Assembly (NCBI GenBank): GCA_023301405.1
Contig: JALZUX010000276.1
Span: 1-10,026 of the forward strand
DNA length: 10,026 nt
Reading direction: 5' to 3'
Origin: Granulosicoccaceae bacterium
GTDB lineage: Bacteria; Pseudomonadota; Gammaproteobacteria; Granulosicoccales; Granulosicoccaceae
Positions 1 to 6,589 of the stretch are shown here, in pieces. Made by a program: the position numbers and the translations under genes. The notes beneath the pieces are model-generated. The model did no database searches. It saw nothing but the letters and a program-made list of their open reading frames with translations, and was not told where the DNA came from. How positions within the stretch are numbered: position 1 is the first letter of the stretch; each line of letters starts with the position of its first letter.

Positions 1-60
1 AAGCCGCCTGATAACGCCTCGACTGAAATGCAATTTGTGATAGCGCGACGGGATGGTTAG
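1..60 (+). CDS. C-terminal tail of an upstream gene (partial)
   Basis: Frame 1 is open from the first base and ends at TAG (58-60), giving a 19-residue tail that ends in MQFVIARRDG. The other two forward frames close within 39 bases. The tail is too short to assign to a family. It sits 89 bp upstream of the OmpA-C start on the same strand, so the two could be cotranscribed, but no shared-operon signal is visible. A small hairpin (GCATA, loop ACAC, TATGC; 79-92) lies between them without a following T-run. The call rests only on the open frame and the position, so it could be chance. Confidence 0.35.
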   Translation, partial: KPPDNASTEMQFVIARRDG

Positions 61-149
61 TATTACCTCATTCGAGATGCATAACACTATGCGTGACATC
101 GCTTAAACACACAATTTCAGCAATAAAATTAGAACATTTGGGGAATCTC

Positions 150-1790
150 ATGGAAAAACCAATAATAGCAGCCGCGGTATCGCTGGCACTCCTGACCTCG
201 GGCAGCTTCGCGCTCGCCGCTGACGGTCCCACTGCGCTGCAGTCGCAGACAGTAATTGCAACTGGCCAGGCTGGCGGTGGCCATGAGAGTGTAGAATCTC
301 TAAAGGCTGAGATCACTGACCTGCAAACCAAGCTGAAAAGCACCGAGACCGGGCGCGCCTACCTGGCTGGCAAACTTCAGGAAGTAATGAGTGAGTCAAA
401 AGATGATTCAGAACTACAGCGCGCACTGAAAGGTCGTGAGTTTCTAAGCGCTCAGTCGAAACGAAATCGTGAAAAACTGATGGCCGAACGCAAAACGAAC
501 AACCGGTCGTCACTTGCACTAGAAAGAGCCCTGCGTGGCAAGGCATACTTAAAGGCTCAAAACGTTGACGCTGAAAAGAAAGACGCCCGGCAATCACTCG
601 CCCTCGAAAGAGCACTTCGCGGCAAGGCTTATTTGAAGGCCCAAAACGTTGATGCTGAAAAGAAAGACGCCCGGCAGTCACTTGCTCTCGAAAGAGCACT
701 ACGCGGTAAAGCTTACTTGAAGGCTCAAAACGTTGATGCTGAAAAGAAAGACGCCCGACAATCACTCGCCCTCGAAAGAGCACTTCGCGGTAAAGCCTAC
801 TTGAAGGCTCAAAACGTTGATGCTGAAAAGAAAGACGCCCGACAATCACTCGCCCTTGAAAGAGCACTTCGCGGTAAGGCCTACTTGAAGGCCCAAAACG
901 TTGACGCTGAAAAGAAAGATGCCCGACAATCACTCGCCCTCGAAAGAGCACTTCGCGGTAAGGCCTACTTGAAGGCCCAAAACGTCGACGCTGAAAAGAA
1001 AGATGCCCGACAATCACTCGCCCTCGAAAGAGCACTTCGCGGTAAGGCCTACTTGAAGGCCCAAAACGTTGACGCTGAAAAGAAAGATGCTCGGCAATCA
1101 CTTGCCCTCGAAAGAGCACTTCGCGGTAAGGCCTACTTGAAGGCCCAAAACGTTGACGCTGAAAAGAAAGACGCCCGACAATCACTCGCCCTCGAGAGAG
1201 CACTTCGCGGTAAAGCCTATCTGCGCACCGTCGTAGACCAACTTGAAGTCGAAGCTCAACAACTAGCCGATGTTTCCCTTGAACAGATAAACAGTGCGAT
1301 GGCTGAGCGTGATTCGACAACTGGCACCGTAGAAAATACTGCATGGGCTGACACCCTGAGCGCTGATCTTTCAACGTCATTTAGCAACCTGGACGGCACT
1401 GAAGTATCTTCACTCAGCAACAACAGCGTGTCGATAAAAGTGGGGAACACTGGCTTATTCAGCCTGGGCGGTACCATTTTAAGCGGTTCCGGCCAAGACC
1501 TGCTTGGTCAAATCGGAGCCACTCTGTCGGATCGCAGCGATGCAAATATTACGATTGTGGGCCACACCGATAATATTCCCACCGGTAGCGCCAGTCGATT
1601 TCCTGACAACGAAGCACTATCACTGGCACGTGCTAGCTCTGCATTGAATTACATGAGATCTATTGGCGTGTCAGCGGAACGCTTATCAGTGTCGGGCTAT
1701 GGTGCAGCGTATCCGGTCGCTACTAACGATACAGCAGAAGGTCGGCTTGCTAACCGCCGCGTTGAAATTGTACTGACACCAGCACGGTAA
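150..1790 (+). CDS. Exported OmpA-C peptidoglycan-binding protein with a 28-residue tandem-repeat stalk
   Basis: A 546-residue protein, probably periplasmic and anchored to peptidoglycan. I chose the ATG at 150 over an in-frame ATG at 93 because it starts directly at a Sec signal peptide (MEKP, hydrophobic stretch about 5-20, cleavage after A-L-A at 23) and has a purine-rich GGGGA six or so bases upstream. No lipobox cysteine is seen. Residues 25-120 are helical and charged, with degenerate versions of the repeat. Residues 121-344 are eight identical 28-residue units and 345-358 are half of a ninth. A linker follows, then an OmpA-C/MotB-like domain at about 435-546: G-H-T-D-N at 471-475, LSLARA with R494, and NRRVEI at 535-540. 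D474 and R494 match the positions that bind diaminopimelate in this family. There is no N-terminal beta-barrel, so it is not a classical porin-type OmpA. The role is probably an envelope tether or spacer; the partner of the repeat stalk is unknown. Confidence 0.9.
   Translation: MEKPIIAAAVSLALLTSGSFALAADGPTALQSQTVIATGQAGGGHESVESLKAEITDLQTKLKSTETGRAYLAGKLQEVMSESKDDSELQRALKGREFLSAQSKRNREKLMAERKTNNRSSLALERALRGKAYLKAQNVDAEKKDARQSLALERALRGKAYLKAQNVDAEKKDARQSLALERALRGKAYLKAQNVDAEKKDARQSLALERALRGKAYLKAQNVDAEKKDARQSLALERALRGKAYLKAQNVDAEKKDARQSLALERALRGKAYLKAQNVDAEKKDARQSLALERALRGKAYLKAQNVDAEKKDARQSLALERALRGKAYLKAQNVDAEKKDARQSLALERALRGKAYLRTVVDQLEVEAQQLADVSLEQINSAMAERDSTTGTVENTAWADTLSADLSTSFSNLDGTEVSSLSNNSVSIKVGNTGLFSLGGTILSGSGQDLLGQIGATLSDRSDANITIVGHTDNIPTGSASRFPDNEALSLARASSALNYMRSIGVSAERLSVSGYGAAYPVATNDTAEGRLANRRVEIVLTPAR
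510..1223 (+). repeat. Coding tandem repeat, 84-bp unit, 8 full copies plus a half copy
   Basis: Copies start at 510, 594, 678, 762, 846, 930, 1014 and 1098. A 42-bp partial copy runs from 1182 to 1223. Each unit encodes 28 residues beginning SLALERALRGKAYL and ending EKKDARQ. By hand alignment all eight full copies encode identical residues, while 18 of the 28 codons vary between copies at silent positions only. The unit length keeps the reading frame and equals four heptads, which fits a helical rod, although the hydrophobic spacing is not a clean a/d coiled-coil pattern. Copies 5-8 are nearly identical (2-4 differences between neighbours), while copies 1 and 2 differ at 12 codons. Confidence 0.97.
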
Positions 1791-1799
1791 GATCGGCAA

Positions 1800-1828
1800 C
1801 GGGTACCAGGTGGTAGTTCTGGTACCCG
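1800..1828. terminator. Stem-loop between convergent genes, possible bidirectional terminator
   Basis: CGGGTACCAG (1800-1809) and CTGGTACCCG (1819-1828) form a perfect 10-bp stem with a 9-base loop. It lies 10 bases after the OmpA-C stop and 12 bases beyond the glucokinase stop, the expected place for a shared terminator. Neither side has a good T-run, so intrinsic termination may be weak. It may instead act as a 3'-end stabilising hairpin. Confidence 0.55.
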
Positions 1829-1839
1829 CTTCCGCTAAA

Positions 1840-2823
1840 TTAAGCAGTTACCGTAAAGCCAAACGAATCATAATCTTTCTGCAGGCACGTATAACTGCCG
1901 TACAGAGCGGGCTCACCGCCGTTGACCAACCAGACTGGCATATCCTTGACAAACTCGCTGAAACGCCCCTTGTTTTGCAACCAGTAAGTGAATTCAGATT
2001 CCAGAAAGTAGTTTCCTAAACGAGGGGCGATTCCACCGGCAATATAGATTCCCCCGGTAGACCCCAGCGTTACCGCAAGATCACTAGCGATGACGCCCAA
2101 CCACTTGCAAAATAGCTGCATTACTTCAATACATAATGGGCACTCTTCAGAGATTGCAGCGCCACTGATTTGCTCTGCCTTGGTAAATACCCTCGGTACA
2201 CCTTCAATCTGGCAAAGTGCTTCATAGACTTCTACCGTGCCAATTCCCGACAAATACCGCTCGGCAGAGACGTGGGTATATTTTTTTACAAGCACTTGGT
2301 AGATGGCCAACTCTCGTGCCGTCTGAGCTGCCATAGACACGTGCCCACCCTGGCTCTGCAAAGGTAGCCAATATGACCCTGTGTACACCAAGCCCGACAC
2401 CCCCAAACCGGTTCCCGGACCAAGAACAGCACGAGGCCCATAGGGTTCATTGAGCCCCTCACTGATTTGCGTGAGGCAACTCTGCGGCAAGCTGATAATA
2501 CCCACGGCGGCGGCTGTAAAGTCATTAACAACCCGGCACCGCTTCAAAGAGAATCGCTTTAATAAGCCAGACACTGACAAGCTCAGTTCGCTATTAGTCA
2601 GTTCCATGGCGTCTTGATATTCATGAGTACTGGCAAACGAAAAAGAAGCCTGATCGAGAGAAGGGTTGCCAATTAACTGCAAATACTCTTCAACGGCATC
2701 ACCAAGATCGCGATGGTTAATTACCGGTATCACTCGAAAAGATTCTGCCTGATAGCAGCCGTCCTCAAACAAAACAAATCTGGCGTTTGTGCCGCCAACA
2801 TCACCGCTGAGTACCGTTTTCAT
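1840..2823 (-). CDS. glk: Glucokinase (Glk family)
   Basis: A 327-residue cytoplasmic sugar kinase, near the usual length of about 320. Glk phosphorylates glucose to glucose 6-phosphate with ATP (EC 2.7.1.2), feeding glycolysis, the Entner-Doudoroff route or the pentose phosphate pathway. Visible motifs in order: the phosphate-1 loop GDVGGTNARF (7-16); VVNDFTAAA with N100 and D101, the latter matching the catalytic Asp; GPGTGLGVS (135-143); QGGHV (158-162); HVSAERYLSG with E178; and the adenosine motif GGIYIAGGIAP (about 277-287). The N-terminus begins exactly at the family start, supporting the ATG at 2821-2823, although no strong ribosome binding site precedes it. One oddity is Q158 where E. 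coli Glk has the glucose-contacting E157. The gene lies 97 bp downstream of a methyltransferase gene on the same strand and converges on the OmpA-C gene. A paralogue for another hexose cannot be excluded. Confidence 0.88.
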   Translation of the reverse strand: MKTVLSGDVGGTNARFVLFEDGCYQAESFRVIPVINHRDLGDAVEEYLQLIGNPSLDQASFSFASTHEYQDAMELTNSELSLSVSGLLKRFSLKRCRVVNDFTAAAVGIISLPQSCLTQISEGLNEPYGPRAVLGPGTGLGVSGLVYTGSYWLPLQSQGGHVSMAAQTARELAIYQVLVKKYTHVSAERYLSGIGTVEVYEALCQIEGVPRVFTKAEQISGAAISEECPLCIEVMQLFCKWLGVIASDLAVTLGSTGGIYIAGGIAPRLGNYFLESEFTYWLQNKGRFSEFVKDMPVWLVNGGEPALYGSYTCLQKDYDSFGFTVTA

Positions 2824-2920
2824 TTAATTGCTGACTTACACATGTAATTTAATTAGGACAACCGAAAATGTAGGTTTTCTAACACGACAACTAGCCCAGT
2901 CATTTTGCAGCAGTAGCAAC

Positions 2921-3616
2921 CTAGCGTGTCGGCTGCGTATAAAGGTTTATTCGCATTGGCTGAGTCAAGGTGTAGGAGCCGTAGCTATTCTGATGACTTT
3001 CAAACCGTTGTTTGACTTCATCGTTTCGGACGTCAGCTTCAGCGTAGTGATTATAGCTCAGGGACAAATAGTGATTGGCGAATTCATTAAAGTTGCGAAA
3101 AGTTTTTTCAACATCGTAGTAGATCTCACGCATCGCTCCAAACGTTGGACCGGCGTATTTTACCAGCGCGTTATAAGCATCAAGACGAACTTTTGTTTCA
3201 TTGTGAAAGAGTTCCATTGCATGCTGATACGACCCGTTAGCTATTGGCTCCTTCACATAAAGAAAACCGTCGGGCTTGAGTATTCGAAGCATCTCTGCGA
3301 ACACTGCTGGATAATGGACAGCAGGCACATGATGCATTGAATTGCCAAAAATAACACCATCAACAGAGTGAGGCTCCACTGGAATATCGCCAGCGCCTGC
3401 CTGTTTGAAGCCAACGTTCGCCACCACAGGCGCCTGATTGTTTTTTTCAGCCTGCACTGGATCTGGCTCTATACCAAGCACACGGGCGCCACGCTTAGCC
3501 AATTCACGGCATAAGCCCCCTGCCCCACAACCGGCATCAACAATAAAGCGATTATCAACAGTAATTAGTTGATCTAATACATCCTCATCTGTTTGGAATC
3601 CCCAGTCTTCAGCCAT
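2921..3616 (-). CDS. Class I SAM-dependent methyltransferase, substrate unknown
   Basis: A 231-residue soluble protein with a Rossmann-like methyltransferase fold (Methyltransf_11/25 type). Motif I VDAGCGAGG is at 26-34, where SAM binds. The acidic end of strand 2 is in GIEPD (E50), AGDIP (D77) follows strand 3, and the strand 4 region includes NSMHHVP (92-98). RILKPDGFLYVKEP (111-124) is the post-motif seen in this family. The C-terminal third (125-231) is rich in aromatic and charged residues and probably forms the substrate lid; I do not recognise its specificity. The ATG at 3614-3616 is supported by AGGAG nine bases upstream. It may be cotranscribed with glucokinase 97 bp downstream, but no functional link is evident. 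Candidate acceptors (small molecule, lipid, quinone-type, protein) cannot be separated from sequence alone. Confidence 0.85.
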   Translation of the reverse strand: MAEDWGFQTDEDVLDQLITVDNRFIVDAGCGAGGLCRELAKRGARVLGIEPDPVQAEKNNQAPVVANVGFKQAGAGDIPVEPHSVDGVIFGNSMHHVPAVHYPAVFAEMLRILKPDGFLYVKEPIANGSYQHAMELFHNETKVRLDAYNALVKYAGPTFGAMREIYYDVEKTFRNFNEFANHYLSLSYNHYAEADVRNDEVKQRFESHQNSYGSYTLTQPMRINLYTQPTR

Positions 3617-3645
3617 GAATCGACTCTCCTGTTCTTATTGCCCTC

Positions 3646-3677
3646 ATTGTAACAGCCCATCAGACCTCAGCGGTCAA
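3646..3677 (-). promoter_or_regulatory. Candidate sigma-70 promoter for the methyltransferase gene
   Basis: Reading the minus strand, TTGACC (3677-3672) and TACAAT (3651-3646) each match the consensus at five of six bases. The spacer is 20 bp, longer than the optimum of 16-18, so activity may be weak or activator-dependent. The predicted start near 3639 leaves about 23 bases before the ATG. The spacer and -35 edge contain an inverted repeat, GACC-N5-GGTC (3663-3675), that could bind a regulator. Confidence 0.3.
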
Positions 3678-3702
3678 TTATCGAAGTCCCGCAGCGCGTG
3701 AT

Positions 3703-3852
3703 GTGCTGCAAAGCTTGAGACCGCAGAGAGACAGGTTTATTGTTGGCTTACTGGGAGAGACAGATGAAAGCGCAGATAGTTACCTTTCCGGCCTCGTCAT
3801 CGTTGTGCTGGCAATTGCCATGTTAGCGTTACGATATAGCGAAAAAACGTGA
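3703..3852 (+). CDS. Possible small single-pass membrane protein (weak)
   Basis: The frame from 3619 to TGA at 3850-3852 is open with no early ATG. A GTG at 3703 or a TTG at 3715 could start a 49- or 45-residue product. Its C-terminal half has a continuous hydrophobic run (YLSGLVIVVLAIAMLAL) followed by RYSEKT, the pattern of a single transmembrane helix with a short basic tail. It ends 31 bp before the DUF1800 gene on the same strand. Against it: no convincing ribosome binding site precedes either start, and the start codons are non-ATG. It could be a chance open frame in a leader region. Confidence 0.22.
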   Translation: MLQSLRPQRDRFIVGLLGETDESADSYLSGLVIVVLAIAMLALRYSEKT

Positions 3853-3883
3853 AATATAAACGGCGGAGCTAAGGAATATAGCC

Positions 3884-6475
3884 ATGAATAATTATTCAAT
3901 GCGACCTCTCTTCAAATGGCCATTGATCATCATGATCGCCATCTGGGCTTGCCGTGTCGATCTGCATGCAGCAGCGACGCCCGATACCACCCAGCAGCGC
4001 AGTTGGCTGTCTGCACCACTGACCCAGACTGATGCCCGTCACTTGATCTCACGCACCGGCTTCGGCGTCTCACTGCCCGAGCTCATCGCTATGCAAGACC
4101 TCACCCGAGCTGAGGCAGTAGATTTGCTGATACAAGGATTTCGACTCTCTGCAGACTTATCAATGCCTTTATGGACCAGCGACACCGCCCCGGTGTTCTG
4201 GACACGACAAGACCTCAGTGCCGATGACAAACGCCGATTTGACCGTAAACGCGATACCGAATTAGCAGAACTTCGCCAGTGGTGGATCAACGCCTTGCTC
4301 ACCACCAATTCACCACAAACCGAACGGATGGTGCTGTTCTGGCATGACCACTTCGCGACCAGTTATCACAGTATAAATCGACAATCAATTGCTATGGCTC
4401 GCCAAAACCAAACCTTTCGTGAACTGGGCATGGGGAGTTTCAAGGACTTGGTGAGTGCGATGCTACGTGACCCGGCACTACTAAATTACCTTGATAACTT
4501 AAGCAATCGCAAAGGATCACCTAACGAGAATCTTGCCCGTGAACTGCTTGAGCTATTTACACTGGGAGAAGGCAACTACCAGGAACAAACGGTTCGCGAG
4601 GCCGCCAGAGCGCTAACCGGGTTCAACGTATCGCAGAATAAAAACCTTTCCTTCGAGTATCAGACCTGGAGCCACGACACTGATCTTAAAACGCTATTTG
4701 GTAAAACAGGTCACTATGATAGCGACGATCTGGTGGATCTGATCTTCGAACAAGAGGCATTAGCACCATTTATTGCCAGTAAGTTCTGGCATGCGTTTAT
4801 CGCTGATCACCCACCGTCAGCACAGCAGCTTAAGCACCTTGCAAGCCAGTTCAAAGATAGCAATTTCAATATTTCAGCGCTATACCGGGCAACACTTGAA
4901 AGCGAAGCCTTTTGGTCTGAAGCTAATCGCGCCGGCCTGATCAAATCACCGGCGCAACTCATTATCGGGTTCGCAAGAACTACCGATTACCCAAAGAAAC
5001 TCAGTCAGCAAATACCCGCACTGATGGCTCGCAGCGGAATGGACTTGTTCGCACCACCAAATGTGGCTGGCTGGTCTGAAGGGGCGTCATGGATAACTTC
5101 TGACAAACTACTCAACAGATACAACGCCATCGACATACTCGCGAGCAGTGATACGGAGCCTTTTCCGGCTACAGAAGATTACTCGAATTCAATGACCAGC
5201 AGCATGGCGAGCAAGCAGGATGACTCGATGACAATGGCATCAAACAGTACAGTGCCGCCAAACCCTGTGGCGCTACAAAAGCTTGAAATACAAATGGCCG
5301 GTGAAAACTACGAAGGCCCGGTAAACTATCGTGTGGAATTACTTAACGCAGAAAAATATCCGCTGTGGAATAGCGGCACTCAAAAATTGCCCGGCGGCCA
5401 CGACACCCGAAAATACGGCCGTGTCAGAAACACACCAGACTTGCCATGGCAAACCATACACTTCAACGTCAACAAAACCACTGCAAGTGAAGCGCAATTT
5501 TTACAAGTGCATTTTTTGAATGACAACAGTGACTACGATGGCGACCGCAATATGTATATAAACGGCGCCGGGTTCGATGATCAATGGATAGATAGCTCCA
5601 TAGGTAAACAGGTGAGCAACTGCATTCCCAATTCACCAGCGGACGCAGGCAATCTGTATTGCAACGGCACTCTCAGTTTGCCACTGCAAACCCTTGCAGC
5701 CTCCCCAACGGCGCCAACTAAATCCAATAACCTACTGGCCTCATCAGTTCACCTTCAGTGGGTACGCTGGCTTGAGCTGGAAAACAAATTGGATCTAATA
5801 CTAACACTGCAAAATCTACAGACTACGACCGAATTTTTCCCGGTATTTTCGTTTCACTTAAAAGCTGATAATGGCAGTGAGCCGCAACTCGAACTCAGTT
5901 CTTACGGATGCTGGCCGGACTGCGTAACGCAATGGCCAGATTGTAGCTGGCAAGACAACATAGACACCAGCCGGAAAACCCTGGTATTCCCTTTATCAGG
6001 TGCCGGTGAAAAAGCGGATTTCCAATGCCACTTTGAAGCCCTGACTACTACCGAAAAAACACTGGTTAGGAAACTGATGAACAATGCCCCTTTATTGTTG
6101 AGTGAAGCGCTAGACACACACAGGGAATTTTCTGAAAAGCAAAAAGCGGCACTAGAACAATGGCAAAAACTATTTAAAAAGCATCAAACACAATTTACCA
6201 CGCCATCCCTTGATTTAACTTCCGGTAATATCGATATCAGTGAAAAGTGGCAGCGGAGTAAAGCTTCACGACAAACGGCAGCGCCTTTAGCCCCCGGCCT
6301 ACATTCGCTGTCTGAACTTGATGCACAACTGCGCACTGAAGGCCTGACTCTAGCGCAAGTGCTACTACCGGGCATAGATTCGCATTTGCTTTCCGGCTTA
6401 GAGCACTTGTCACAAAAATCACTGTCAGCTCAACTGCAAATACTGATTAACTCACCTGCCTTTCAATTGCACTAG
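3884..6475 (+). CDS. Exported DUF1800 protein with an inserted CBM60-like carbohydrate-binding domain
   Basis: An 863-residue secreted or periplasmic protein. AAGGAA (3871-3876), seven bases before the ATG, supports the start. A signal peptide spans about 1-29 (KWPLIIMIAIWAC then LHA-AAT). C23 has a poor lipobox because of Trp at -2, so Sec cleavage near 29 is more likely. DUF1800 signatures: HLISRTGFG (53-61), FWHDHFATS (152-160), NENLARELLELFTLGEGNY (214-232), LTGF (244-247), KSPAQLIIGFART (354-366) and GMDLFAPPNVAGW (385-397). A Ser/Met-rich linker (about 430-460) leads to a beta-rich segment (466-566) with VHFLNDNSDYDGDRNMYING, close to the ND...DRNLYVD calcium-site signature of CBM60-type xylan-binding modules. 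A Cys-containing segment (about 570-720) of unknown fold follows. The DUF1800 C-terminal signature (INSPAFQLH) closes the protein, so the module interrupts the DUF1800 domain. DUF1800 has no established biochemical activity; it often neighbours a DUF1501 gene, which is not seen here. Confidence 0.85.
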   Translation: MNNYSMRPLFKWPLIIMIAIWACRVDLHAAATPDTTQQRSWLSAPLTQTDARHLISRTGFGVSLPELIAMQDLTRAEAVDLLIQGFRLSADLSMPLWTSDTAPVFWTRQDLSADDKRRFDRKRDTELAELRQWWINALLTTNSPQTERMVLFWHDHFATSYHSINRQSIAMARQNQTFRELGMGSFKDLVSAMLRDPALLNYLDNLSNRKGSPNENLARELLELFTLGEGNYQEQTVREAARALTGFNVSQNKNLSFEYQTWSHDTDLKTLFGKTGHYDSDDLVDLIFEQEALAPFIASKFWHAFIADHPPSAQQLKHLASQFKDSNFNISALYRATLESEAFWSEANRAGLIKSPAQLIIGFARTTDYPKKLSQQIPALMARSGMDLFAPPNVAGWSEGASWITSDKLLNRYNAIDILASSDTEPFPATEDYSNSMTSSMASKQDDSMTMASNSTVPPNPVALQKLEIQMAGENYEGPVNYRVELLNAEKYPLWNSGTQKLPGGHDTRKYGRVRNTPDLPWQTIHFNVNKTTASEAQFLQVHFLNDNSDYDGDRNMYINGAGFDDQWIDSSIGKQVSNCIPNSPADAGNLYCNGTLSLPLQTLAASPTAPTKSNNLLASSVHLQWVRWLELENKLDLILTLQNLQTTTEFFPVFSFHLKADNGSEPQLELSSYGCWPDCVTQWPDCSWQDNIDTSRKTLVFPLSGAGEKADFQCHFEALTTTEKTLVRKLMNNAPLLLSEALDTHREFSEKQKAALEQWQKLFKKHQTQFTTPSLDLTSGNIDISEKWQRSKASRQTAAPLAPGLHSLSELDAQLRTEGLTLAQVLLPGIDSHLLSGLEHLSQKSLSAQLQILINSPAFQLH

Positions 6476-6509
6476 GCACGTGCACTACATAACTAGGCAT
6501 TAAGCAAGT

Positions 6510-6536
6510 GGTTCGGTATAATCCGGAACCTATTTT
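6510..6536 (+). terminator. Rho-independent terminator of the DUF1800 gene
   Basis: GGTTCGG (6510-6516) pairs with CC-GAACC (6523-6530) around a TATAAT loop, with one bulged G at 6525. TATTTT (6531-6536) follows directly. It lies 34 bases after the DUF1800 stop. There is no T-run on the opposite side, so it would serve only the plus-strand gene. Confidence 0.55.
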
Positions 6537-6589
6537 CAGCACCTACCGATCAACGGTTAAAGCCCTGATTGCCAGATGTTTATACCTGT

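Noticed and set aside
35..63. TTGTGA-N17-TAGTAT as the OmpA-C promoter
   Set aside because: Only four of six matches in each hexamer, overlapping the end of the upstream frame; a competing TAAAAT at 124-129 lacks a -35. Neither is strong enough to annotate.
93..149. Upstream in-frame ATG at 93 as start of the OmpA-C protein
   Set aside because: The 19 extra residues would bury the signal peptide, and the ATG at 150 has a purine-rich site in front and a standard signal sequence.
313..1380. Long open frame (355 codons) on the minus strand opposite the OmpA-C gene
   Set aside because: It is open because the 84-bp repeat lacks a stop in that frame in any copy, so one open unit is multiplied. 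The plus strand has a signal peptide, a recognised domain and only silent changes between copies, whereas the minus frame changes residues between copies.
3884..3970. DUF1800 protein as a lipoprotein using C23
   Set aside because: Trp at -2 does not fit a lipobox, and a normal Sec cleavage site (LHA-AAT) follows.
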